From assembly GCA_029532415.1 (NCBI GenBank), contig JAQOTA010000042.1, positions 62,001 to 126,000 of the forward strand: a DNA stretch of 64,000 bases, read 5' to 3'. This document shows positions 23,126 to 33,764 of the stretch, piece by piece. Under the pieces are notes generated by a model, which worked only from the letters and a program-made list of their open reading frames with translations, searched no databases and had not been told where the DNA came from. This stretch comes from Marasmius tenuissimus (lineage: Eukaryota; Basidiomycota; Agaricomycetes; Agaricales; Marasmiaceae). The position numbers were made by a program, and so were the translations under genes. Numbering within the stretch: position 1 is the first letter of the stretch; each line of letters starts with the position of its first letter.

Positions 23126-24999
23126 TCGCAAAAATAAACCAATAGCACTTCTCGGTCCGACAGAGAGTCGCACAAGCGTCCGGCTCGAGCCTCTTGTTGC
23201 CTTTGTTCAGCTTCTTGCCTGACCACTAAGTTCGACGGCGAGATCATGCACATCCTTTCCTGGCCGCTCGGGCGAACCTCTCCAAAAGCACGAGCCACAA
23301 ACCCCATGGGTTCTCACCTAAACCGAGCTCTTTTTCCGGTTGTGACCCAATGCAACGTGCCTGTTTCCGGGAGTAAGAAACTCTTTCCCTCAAAATGAAC
23401 GTGACCGTGCACTGGAAGAATGCCACTCGCGCAAAATTCAAGCTCAACGATCGGTGTAGCTCGGTTGATCGGTGAGGACGTTCTCCAATGATCAGTTATA
23501 CCCTTTTCCTGTGTACACTGAAAATGATTCTTGACGTGCACACCTCTGTGCAGGACCAGACGTTATACTCCAGCCGTGCCTCTCGGATCTCTCCGTTCCT
23601 TCCTATCTGATAGCAATGTTCATTATTTCAGAGGAATCAAGTCTCATAGACACAGCGAATAAGGTCGCCAAGTTCGGTCATTATTGCTGGTTGGCTTGGT
23701 GCATTATTTCTCGCATATTCTCATGTGATATTAATCAAAGACTTTCTCTAGATACTTACCTAGTTTTGCTCCGGGGGAGGATCCCGAACTTGAAGTTGGT
23801 ATTCAGGAGATGGGCAAATACATCCGTCGAGTATGAAAAAATCGATACTCTAAGACAAACCCTGGCTAAGTAGTTCATCAGTCTAAACCATTGACTTCGG
23901 GCAACTGAACCGAGTGAGATACAAAAGGGAAATTCCACTCAGACACAACTATTACTGTCTGAAAGGACGACCGTGTGATAGCGTTCTGAACTCGCCACCG
24001 TTAGTTCAAAAGGACCTAGTCGCATCCAAGCTCAGCTAAAGCTCAAAAGTTGGTCTCACGTTGATACAAGTGAGGCGGGTCCAGATAACCAAGGTAGGGA
24101 ATAGTATACGAAGCAGAGACAACATTTTGGTTTCTTTGCGGTCTAATTTGTGCGACTTCATACCTTCATCTTATTTGCCGACAGAGACTCATCAATCCAG
24201 TGACGAGATCATCAAAATCGATTGCTTTACTCACCGCTTGGGGAGCCTCTCCAAGAGCACAAAGTCATAAAATCAGTTGTGAGTTGAGTCAACCCCACCC
24301 ACAGTCGTGTCATTTTTATCCGAGGGTAGTCGCCATCCAATACTTTTCCTCAAAAACTACACTATGTGCTCTATGTCGATGAGTACCGAATTCGATATCT
24401 AATAATCCTCGGCCGTCTCTAGAGTGAGTACGGTAAGTACTTCGAATCTCAGTTTTAGCATTCATCTTCAGTTCCTCCCACGGCAATGGTGATGACGTTT
24501 TGCTGAGCTTCCGTAGTCGCCACTCGGATGAGTATGATTTGCTCTATCTTCTTGGTAAGCTATGCTCCTTCATGCTGTTGTCTATAATGGTCAGCAATCT
24601 GACCAGCTGAACGCTTCGTGATCATTAGTCAAAGGGAAGCTGGTACAGAGTTGAAGGTACCTCATTCTCTTTCCTTTAGCCTGACCTCAAGTCACATTGG
24701 CGTTTAACTCAGATTAATCGATACGACGACTTGAAAGAGAGACCTTGAGCTCTCGAATGTTCTTGTCGAGCGGCTCGGATTGGCTGGCTTCTCTTCAGTT
24801 ATGTTCGTATCTACCCTCGAGACCACTGGCCCACAGCTCTGGAAAGCCGTCCCGCTTGAGCATTTCGATGTTCTTGGTAAGACTCATCAAGATTCCCTGA
24901 GATGTTTCCCATCGCCGTGTCAGCGTTACAAACGCTCTCGAGAATTCATTGGATTTTGATGACGCGGAGGTTCGTTACTGGTGATGGCCATGGATTCCA
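23126..24999 (+). other. Mostly unassigned; F-box-like exon near 24750-24878
   Basis: No complete gene is visible. Around 24751-24878 a plus-strand frame between an acceptor (TTAACTCAG, ending about 24711) and a donor GTAAGA reads LELSNVLVERLGLAGFSSV then GPQLWKAVPLEHFDVL. The final part has the look of the region after an F-box in fungal proteins (LW..V....LL), but the call rests on pattern memory only. A further donor/acceptor pair lies at about 24582 and 24649. Confidence 0.25.
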
Positions 25000-26230
25000 C
25001 GTTACAGAATTATTAATGACCGCTACGATCCGATTTCCCAGAACCCATGCAATGTGGCGTCTCTTTTTCAGATATTTCGAGTGCTACATAGACTCCAGAA
25101 CTGACCCTGTCAAAACCAATATCACACAGGCCAGGATTGCCTCTACAGACGTATATCAATCGTGGGTTACACCGCTTCTCCGTCACCACTCAAAATTTCA
25201 ATTGCTCATGTTCACGTTTCGGAAAGCGCGGTGAGTTGACGGTGCTAGGCTGATTGTACATGGCCGGGAGTTCCATTCTTTACAGCTCGCCGTACCTGGT
25301 ATATTCTCATATCCCTCGGTCATTTGTTTCGCTCTGATGTGATTTTCGCTAGGATTAGGTATCAAAGAGGTTCTTGTGAAGCTAAAATCAAGCATAACAT
25401 GGTCGGTTGGTGACAATATTGGCCCGAAGCTCAAATTTTTGCGTCAAAACAGCGGGTTTTTCCAATGTTTCGTTCCTATGGGTACGTCGTACCACCCCGT
25501 CAGATTGAACGGTCACCACTACTATCGTGATTCGCAGAGAGTGGTAATCTTCACGCCAATTTCGTGAGGTAAGATCGACCTTCGTTTGTGGCCGGTGATC
25601 CTCATGCTCGACGCATTCGACCAGTGAGTGAGAATCGGGACGTTTCGGCGGCCGACTCGAGCCTAAGGTAAGATTTACCTCCAATCATTTCTGTCGGTGA
25701 GAGCTGGCGGTCACGTCGTCTTAGCTTGCCCGACTAGCATACCAAGCCAAACAGCCCACAATGGTGTTCCTATCTGTGGGGAACAAAGGACAGAACTATC
25801 CCAACATCCATGTTGCGGGGAGTGGGGACTGGGTACATTTTGCATTATATATGCTCTCATGCCGGTTTGAACATAGTATTCCTTTGTAAAACTCGGCAGC
25901 TCATTCCCGGACTAGCTCTAGAATGGTTACCTGGGGATCTGACTTAGCTAAGGTGGTCGTATGCCTACAGGCCCAGAGCTGAAGCCAGCCTATAGCTGAC
26001 TTAACCACTGCCCTCGGTTGATTGGGATATCTCGAGTACGACCGTGAATCTCGCTACAGACAAAATTATCAGATGAACATTGGTTTTCCGAGAATGGAAA
26101 CATTTTAACTCGAGTTGGATCACAAATCACACTCAGTCTAATAAGGAATCGTCATCAGGGAGCAATGGTATCGAGTAGTCTGGTCAAGAATTGAAATGAA
26201 TACAGATTAGAAACTATATTTTTCATCTCT
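25000..26230. pseudogene. Module F, copy 3 (plus-strand fragments) and decayed F1 copy (minus)
   Basis: At 25000-25570 the plus strand follows the 11.66-12.22 kb fragment, including the segment after the intron (IRYQRGSCEAKIKHNMVGW), with a stop at the same place as copy 1. At 25870-26150 the minus strand matches F1 (SENQCSSDNFVCSEIHGRT; DPQVTILELVRE then a stop), and the F1 donor GTAAGT is changed to GTGGTT. No intact gene remains. Confidence 0.3.
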
Positions 26231-28539
26231 CTAGGTTTTTCGTGCCGACGGTACGTCAGCCAAGGCTGCAGGACTTGCTTTGGACCTTCGGGTGATTCGC
26301 CTAAATACCCTGGATATTTTCTGAGTGTATTTCAGCATCCGGGCCTTCCCGTTTCGTGTAACTGTGGCTCGAGAAATTTCGGAGGGGGGTTGATCACTGT
26401 GTTGAGTGTCTATATGGCGACATGAGTTGCCAGAGTCTCCGATGTTACTGATTACTCACCTTCTGAGCTGGTATCACTCCAGTCTTCCCCTGTTTCCGAG
26501 TCGTCACACCTATAAACTCCCATTGCGAAAGGATCGCCTAAAGTCACATGAGTAAACAGATAACAGGTAAGTTTTCGAATGAAAATCAGGGCTTCCACTG
26601 ACCTGATATCAACATGGGATAGCCCCGTTCCCATGCATATTGTCTAGCATCCCATTCGTATCTTTTTGTCTGTAAGTGCTGAATTACTACCCCATAATCT
26701 CCACGGTACCACGACGCGCCAATCCAAGACAGAACCTTCAGCCTGGGAACCCCATTCGTCTCCAAATCTTTCTCGGATATTGCATGTTCTCCGTTTGGGT
26801 CAAGAGACCAGTAAAAAAGTGGGTCAACAAAGGGATAGCATATGGAGTACTTCCCATCGCTATGCTCTATAGGAATTGGAGGGACGAATAGATAAATGAG
26901 GGTCGAGGATGTGGGGCGATTTGGGATTGTGCCGATAAGAGAAAATCGGACCTCGTCAATGAACACTGAGGGAAATAGAGATCAGTGGGAAATTGGAGGG
27001 GAATGGAGGGGACTCGCCAAGGTCATTCAACCGTTCATGACACCCAAAGGCAAACAAAACGGACTGGGCGAGGTAGGCAGTACGTTGAAGTAGATCCGGA
27101 AAGCGCCAGGCGAAGTGAAGGTTCACGTTCACCGGCACCCCCGGCTGGTCAGAGCAGAAATCCACACGAGATGGTACTACACAAGTTAGCACAAGAAAGA
27201 TGTGCTGGGCAGGTTGGCGCACCGGAAGTGGAGTAGATGGCTTCAACGCCAGCACTGTGATTGTAAAAGTTCCATTGAGGCGAGGGAGTGGAGGGAAGAT
27301 GAGCGACGATTTCGGGTTGGTTTCGGTCGACAACAGCCCCAAAGGTTAAAAGACCATGACGTGCGAAAGCTGAAAGATCTTCGATGTGCCTCGTCTCCCC
27401 CGATGACGCAATTACATGCAAAAAGTCGCCGAGTTGGTTTTCAAAGTAGGTGACGATGTCGGTGGGGTCGAGTCGGGGACGTGTTTCTTGGCGAAGTGGG
27501 GTTGGTGGATAACCGAATGGTTCGAGAGAGAGGTCGATGTTTGATGGGGAGAGGGAGATGGATGAGATGTCATATTGCCACGCGTGGGTTTTGAGGTTGA
27601 AATTCCAAAAACCCCGCTCCGCCGAAACCTGTTTGTTCATCCATCAGAGGGATAAATTCTCTTAATAAAACACTCACAGGTATTGTCAGAGTCTTGTCTT
27701 CCCACAAAGCAAACACCGAGGTGTTCTAAAAACATCATCAGCCAACGTGGGATGCCAAAAAGGTGGACATACCGAAGTATACCAAAGGTAGTACCACACA
27801 ACTTGACACCCTTCAGCCCACATCTTAATGGCAAACTCCTTCCCGTTTGCCAGTTCTTCAACGTACTTGTCAGTGCCCTCAAATAAACCCGCCAACCAAA
27901 AACCCCTACCATCATGCACAATCCACATCGGGTGCTTGGACTGGCCTATTCCTACCAGCTGGGGGAATAGCGGCGACCTGTATTCAGGTTAGTAGACCAC
28001 TCCGCGAGCATGTATCTGAACAAACCGCCGAGATGCCAGCTCCCTACATACTCTCTCTGATATCTGCAATGGCTCATAAGATGCTGACCCAGACTCCTAT
28101 GAAGTGTGCTTACAATCTCAAGACCCTCTTGAGTCCCGTCCAATCTCTCAATTGCTATGCTTGTAAAATTTCCGGGTAGTCCCATTACCTCGACGTGTTG
28201 CATGGTTTTCCTAACTCTCATCACTTTGGACCGTTGTTGTAATTCCCCACCATCCGATTCTCGATGTTTAGTTTCCACGACCACTTCTAGGACCTGCGAT
28301 GAGACATCCCTCCGCACAATGACGTCGCCCATCAGTATCTTTCTGAACATATTTCCATACTATGCTCCAGTCAGAACGTCGGTAATCAGTATATGGCCTC
28401 CACATACCAATTCTACCGTGTCCCCTCGATCATTGTAATATGTATTTGTCGTCGTCAAATTGCCGCTCACGCTTTGTATAGTTGCATTGTGGCCGATGTG
28501 GATGTCTCTGGCGTCAGTCAAGACATTATTCGTTGCCAT
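26231..28539 (-). CDS. Family A gene, copy A5 (intact, 11 exons, 583 aa)
   Basis: Exons: 28539-28408, 28359-28114, 28063-28026, 27977-27910, 27855-27773, 27725-27678, 27628-27223, 27176-27018, 26965-26603, 26537-26460, 26361-26231. They total 1752 nt with no internal stop. Intron 8 is GC-AG (GCGAGT). The protein starts MATNNVLTDARDIHIG and carries MWIVHDELANG at the exon 4/5 joint, NFNLKTHAWQYDISSISLS in exon 7 and YAWERGYPMLISG at the end of exon 9. The last exon is basic (KISRVFRRITRRSKASPAAL) but diverged from the KRRR-ending tail of A2. There is no secretion signal. The product is unknown; exact frame closure and conserved exon sizes argue that it is a real, recently functional gene. Confidence 0.8.
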
Positions 28540-29280
28540 CCACAAAGAATTAAACCGGGACAATCGTTGCTAGTGATGGCAGAGGGAAGGGAAGAACATC
28601 GTTTTGTCGCTCGTGCACGAGCTGTATATGTGAGGCTGGTTATCAAGCCTCGTGTTCCAGATGCTGTAATGGACCTTGTTATGTCCACCAATACGACGAA
28701 CCCGTTGGGCTCACATGACTATCAGAAGTTGGTCTTCATGATGCCTAATCTTTTTGCTGTTGTGCCGGCCGATATGAGCACCGCCATATCAACCCAAACG
28801 TTCCGACCGATTAGAACTCGAATGAAAGTAAGCAGATAACGAACATACACGAAAGCCATATGGTACCCCACGTACCAGGTGAAGCGCTGCAGCCGGGATG
28901 TAGAAGCAGGTGGGCTGGGACAAGGTTCGAGGATGGTGGCGATGGGACAAAAACGACCCACATTATTTAGCGACAAATCAACCAGTTGCACATCTAGCGG
29001 GCAATATTATTCCTAACAAAGATTATTCACCAATTCCTCTTCACAATCGAAACAGCGCTGTTGTGAAGTACAGTGACCTTAGGTGAGATAAACAAGGCAA
29101 AGTGAAGGCCCGACAAGACGAGTTGGTACTCCCAATAGACTAGTTAGTTATAGTGCATTGACACCGTACTACCTCATCAGTTTTCCCGACGAAAAGCTAC
29201 CGCTCTAGCCATCGCAAAAGTTTTCGTGGCCTGGTCGAGCAAGTACAAGGTGAAGAGCGACTCACCTGATCACCTGATCA
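28540..29280 (-). other. Block C upstream of A5, then unassigned sequence
   Basis: The minus-strand frame from 28991 is open for 89 codons and contains WYVGYHMAFVYVRYLLTFIRVLI and VDMAVLISAGTTAKR, closely matching A1 and A3. Read as an intron, the hydrophobic part would have donor GTACGT and acceptor TTCGAG. From 29000 to 29280 it parallels 1810-2110, with no gene seen. Confidence 0.4.
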
Positions 29281-30774
29281 TCGGAGGTGTACAACCGCCT
29301 TCAGTCGACACATAATCCCATCCGTTCATTGTCTGGACTCGCTTGCTCCGTATGTACAAGAGCCTAAGATGGGCACTGGTCCAACGGTTTTATTTGGTTC
29401 TAGATTAGATCTCAGGAAGCGGCACAATGAATGTTATGACTTGAATAGCTCGAGAGCTTCCTGTCGAACCTTATGCTATTCACCTGACCACTCTCTGACT
29501 TCTCAGCCTCACTCTGTCTAAATGACTCATCGAGAATCAATGGGAGGTAAAAATCTCTTTTACTTATTTACAAGCTTCACTCCCGTCGGGTTCTAGCGGT
29601 GAATTTCATGGTCTACTGGCATGGGCAAATCAGAATTCAATTGAGCTTGGGGGGAGGATTGAGCTACTTCTATTGATGACGATTCGAGCACTTGGTGGGT
29701 CTAACATTCTCTCCGTCCTATACTTTCCTAAGACAACGCGCTTGACACCAAGACTAGTGCTCGTGCAGTGCTTCAACTTGCTGCTCGATGCATCATTATA
29801 TTCCCCATTCAGTTAGACGGAGCGTGTATTGCGCGAAGTCACGGTACAAAATGATTACAAACTTGAACTTCAGTGAACGCCCCGACTGCCATTGGTACGA
29901 GTGATGTAGATTGAACTCGGTCAGACGTCCTTTGAAATCGCCGACACCCGCACTTCTCTCGACAAGTCTGCAAGAGTCAAGAGCTTTGCGAGTGCGAATT
30001 CGAGTGTCACATCCCTTTTACTTGCTACTGACTTACCCGCTAATGAAAGAGAATATAGCACAAGGGGAGCATCACTTACCAGTGCTCAAATATGTGGCAA
30101 TCGGGTATGCAGAAGGTTTACGTTTGATTCGTGGTGTTCTCAAATAGAGATAGATTCAAAAAAACCTGCAATGGGCAAGTAGAGGAAGAGACATACCCGA
30201 ATCAGCCCGGCTCGGAGAACAATAGAGGCCTTTGAAGGGTTTAACCCCGGGAAACGTTATCAACATCCTCCTTTCTTGCGATGTCTGTGGTACTGGGGGT
30301 ACTCAAATATGCGGTGCGTGAATATAGGAAACATGATGTTGAGCTCTGAGGATGGGCTTCACAGGCTCACAGGTACCTCCGACCAACCTGTGCTAGTTAT
30401 ATGCGAACGGAATCGGAATGAACGACGTCCGGTGATGTACTCAAGCAGAGTCTTGATGAGGTCAACAAAATGGCCAAAGAGACAGACGAGAACGCGATCT
30501 CTTTCCCATGAATTGCATTGTGGAATTTTAGAGTCTCAAATTCTCCGGTATCTACCAAATACAAGGCATTCCCAGAGGCGAGCGTACGACTATTGGAATA
30601 AAGTCTCACAATGTTAATGGTCAGCGCTCAGTAATTGCTGGGATATGAATCCACTAAGACCAAGCCGTGGGAACGAAACAAATGAGCTTGAAAAGTGACG
30701 AGCATACCTCGAAGATCTTTCACAACGCATAGTTTCGGCAACAAGTTTAGCCTCTCGGCGTTGACCTCCCACTA
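29281..30774 (+). pseudogene. Module D2, left part: plus-strand gene remnant
   Basis: This is the sister of 2131-3500, with small indels. Around 30440-30510 the plus-strand frame reads VLKQSLDEVNKMAKETDENA, as in D1. Splice sites linking it to the better exons downstream were not found. The product is unrecognised. Confidence 0.3.
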
Positions 30775-31867
30775 GATCGATACAAGTAGCCCCGCTCCGA
30801 GAGGCTAGTGAAAGCGTCACCGAGGAGTTCAACCGAGATTTTAATTTGTTCGTTGCTTGTTCAAGAAACCAATATGGGAAAATAGACGCCAACCTCGTGT
30901 CGTCTCTAGCACGAACTGAATATTTCATTCCAGCACCGCTTCCCGATGAGCCAGGTACTGAGGAAGTAGTCAGGTACTCCGAGAAGAAGGAGAACTGAAT
31001 TTGAGACGTCAGCACTGGCCCCCTTGTGAAGCGGTAAAAATCACCTGGTTTTCGTATCTGATGAAATCGTAATCAGCACTCACCTCTAACGGACCTGTCA
31101 AGTAGCATCCCAGATGTAAACAACAAACCACGGCACTACGTGAGGCATAGAGAATAGGCACCTTGCGCAACACGGCCATGGCCGAAATTCCTGTTGCGCA
31201 AAGCGGCCATGGCCGTGAAATGACGTTGCGCTCCACAAGCCCCACAAGCCGAGGAAGATTCCGATTTTTCAGTCATGGCCGAGAATTTACGGCCAAAGTG
31301 GGGCTTTTTGAAGCCTTTTGGTGGGGCAACTGCACAATGCCGATTCACGGCCATGGCCGTTCTGCGCAACAGGAATATCGGCCATGGCCGTGTTGCGCAA
31401 GGTGCCTAATGAGCCATCAAAATCCCCTGGACCAATATCCTTAATCAGGACTCAGTACGCCCTTTTCTCACCCAATCTTAGGCGGTTAAAGGTTTTGACT
31501 TCCCAGATCTCACTCAGTCTTGTTTGAACGAATGTCTCGAACATGAGGGGAGCCGATACACAGGATTCTCGGTCGTGTGTAGATGGGCGCACACCGACTT
31601 GTGTAGCTATGTATGGTCACCGTTCGACTCACCCAAAAGGTACGACCGTAGCCCGCTCAGTCATTTCTTGCTCTTTTTTCTCCACACACGATTCCCCCTT
31701 CGCCATGTCGCGAATCATCTATGTATATTGCCTACACTTGGAGATCCTGTCCCAGAGCTCTTGCTACGGGCTATCATGCTCATTCTTTTGATCCTTCAGA
31801 CTCTGAGTCTGAGTCATCTGATGAACTACCCGTATTAGAGATAGATTCACAGCAGGATGAGGTTTGA
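30775..31867 (+). CDS. D gene, copy D2: last exons of an unrecognised plus-strand gene
   Basis: Three coding segments can be followed. One (30780-30976) encodes EELNRDFNLFVACSRNQYGK and RTEYFIPAPLPDEPG, and may end at donor GTACTC. Exon 31482-31639, after acceptor CAATCTTAG, reads AVKGFDFPDLTQSCLNECLE and CRWAHTDLCSYVWSPFDSPK. An intron with donor GTACGA and acceptor GTCCCAG follows. Exon 31756-31867 reads ALATGYHAHSFDPSDSESES then SDELPVLEIDSQQDEV and stops. The last two exons total 270 nt in frame. The acidic Ser/Glu tail is typical of soluble or nuclear proteins but not diagnostic. An inverted-repeat element (31156-31407) sits in the presumed intron between the first two segments. The family is unrecognised. 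Confidence 0.45.
31153..31410. mobile_element. Inverted-repeat element (MITE-like), 252 bp, with AAT target duplication
   Basis: The element spans 31156-31407. It begins AGGCACCTTGCGCAAC and ends with the exact reverse complement; the first 29 bp are perfect, and the inverted repeat extends to about 63 bp with three mismatches. GGCCATGGCC words recur inside. It is flanked by AAT on both sides (31153-31155 and 31408-31410). The sister locus at 3998-4008 lacks it and looks like an empty site of the expected length. It has no coding capacity. A 3-bp duplication fits several cut-and-paste DNA transposon groups; the superfamily is not assigned. Confidence 0.9.
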
Positions 31868-33760
31868 ATATTGGGAACTAGGGTCCTTACGTGAGTATGA
31901 ACCCACGACAAAGGCGAATGGTCGTAGACCAGACTTGGCGTAGGCATCTTTATCCCATATGAAGGCTTGGTCAGACGAGAACGAGAGTGGAGAGTGGCTC
32001 AAGCCCGGGGCTGGTTACGTTAAATGTTCCGACTAGAGGATATATAAGAAACAGCAATAGCACCAGTAATATTATTCATTCATGTCTCATGGGCTGATTT
32101 GATGATGTCCAGAACTCCGGCAGTCAACGAGCTTTCGCCATGCCAGATCAACTTGGGTTTGCTCATACCCCCACTTCCTGTATACAATGGGCTGAGGAGA
32201 GGGTAGTACGGATTCATTGTCAGGTCCGAATAAGCCTTATCTACTTCTCGATTCATAGCACTTGCCTACAGCTCTCAATAGATTATGATCTCAGTTTAGC
32301 TTTGTTCGAGACACTCGGATAGCAAGGATCATTGAATTATTGTCTGTCTGTCTTTGCCCCGGGGTTTCTTGACTTGCGTTCTCGCCCTTTCTAGTATCTA
32401 ACAATCAAGCTACACAGAAATATTCGAATATTTGCTGTACGCTACTAAGGTACATGATCAACGGGGAACCACGGTTAGGAACGGATGGCAACAAACCAAA
32501 ACCGGTCGCGAGCACGCCAATTCAAACAATATATACTCCAGTCCTTTGTTCCCGCAATGTAGTCATGCACTGTGTTTCCAAAATCACTCTCTGTAGCCAA
32601 CAGCTGCCTCGAACGGTACTTGAATACGAAGAGCTGATGGCAAAGAGACTCCAGCATTACCAGCTATATCTTCTACCAATGTGGGTTTGCTTTCCACGGG
32701 TCAGAAATTCAACATCCACGTGTATGGCTTATGCTTACCCGAGAACTCACTCCGCAAGGGCAGGGTGTATAGGTAGGTATAATTTTGTGGCTTTTGGTCA
32801 TTACATTCGCTGACCGCTGTATTCATCTTGACTGCGTAAGAAAAACACTAGTGAAATTGGAGAGCAATCATCACGAGAAACCTCCAACAGCGATATCTCG
32901 GTCGGTGTCTCGTATGCCAACCATCTTTCTCATCATCTCGAACGCACCCTCAACTGACACAGGTATGAGATGTCCCGAGCCTTTGATTGCACAGATACGA
33001 ATCAATCCCGTCACTAACCTGCCTTCCTCTCTCTTCATTGGGATCCGAAATACCTCACGACAATCTTTTTTGGCTTAGTTGTTGCTCAGCTTGTGGTAGG
33101 TAGTTGTGGGGATGATTTCCCCGGCTCACGCGAGGGTAGACTCAGGGGTTGGCAAATACCTTACTTTCCTTCACTGACGACTTAACCTTACGTTCGATGG
33201 GCATTACTGGTGGGTTGGACAATCAAGCAGTAAACATTAAACATTCAAGGAATTCTGGAACGGTGGGATTGGTATGGATTCACTTTCAACTTGGTGATAC
33301 CATCCCAGGTGCATCCATATTGTCTTTTCAGCCTAAATTTCGTATCCGAGGGCGCTAATGTAACCTACAGTTTGCCGAGTTATACTCGAAAGGAAGCCCT
33401 CCCAGATTGTATTCTGTGACTCTGTGCAAGATTCAACCGCCTATTTGCAGCGACCGTGTGGCGAGATCCGGTCGTCCCTTCATGAGGTCGAATGTTATGA
33501 GCCTCCTCCTCTGGGCATATACGAGAGAGGCAAACCTTTTTGCTTAACTGGGATTTGGTACTCCCAAAACTGTGGTTATGATTTATATTCGAAATTTTGG
33601 GTCCTTATCCCGATTTAATCTCAACGAATTCAGATAATAGGGCTGAATCAAATGGGAGTCAGATGCGGGTAATCGCAACCAAGGTGGAATGAGGCGCGAG
33701 TCTGGAAAGAAGCAGTCACGGAGTCAATTAGGCAAAGAGAACAAACATAATACGAGAGCT
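31868..33760 (+). pseudogene. Module D' of the second block (fragments)
   Basis: This is the sister of 4481-6345. The exon after CCAG at 32114 reads NSGSQRAFAMPDQLG and AEERVVRIHCQ, but the donor that should precede its intron is GTAATA in a changed context. Around 32910-33060 it keeps MPTIFLIISNAPSTDTG and RCPEPLIAQIRINPVT, readable in both sisters. No complete gene is resolved. Confidence 0.3.
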
Positions 33761-33764
33761 GTGT

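Noticed and set aside
30614..31015. Long minus-strand frame of 133 codons in D2
   Set aside because: It lies opposite a plus-strand frame whose splice-linked exons and C-terminus are supported. The sister copy breaks the minus frame, and it resembles nothing.
31163..31444. 93-codon plus-strand frame over the MITE
   Set aside because: It is created by the inverted repeats (GHGR and AMAE words) and starts inside a non-coding element.
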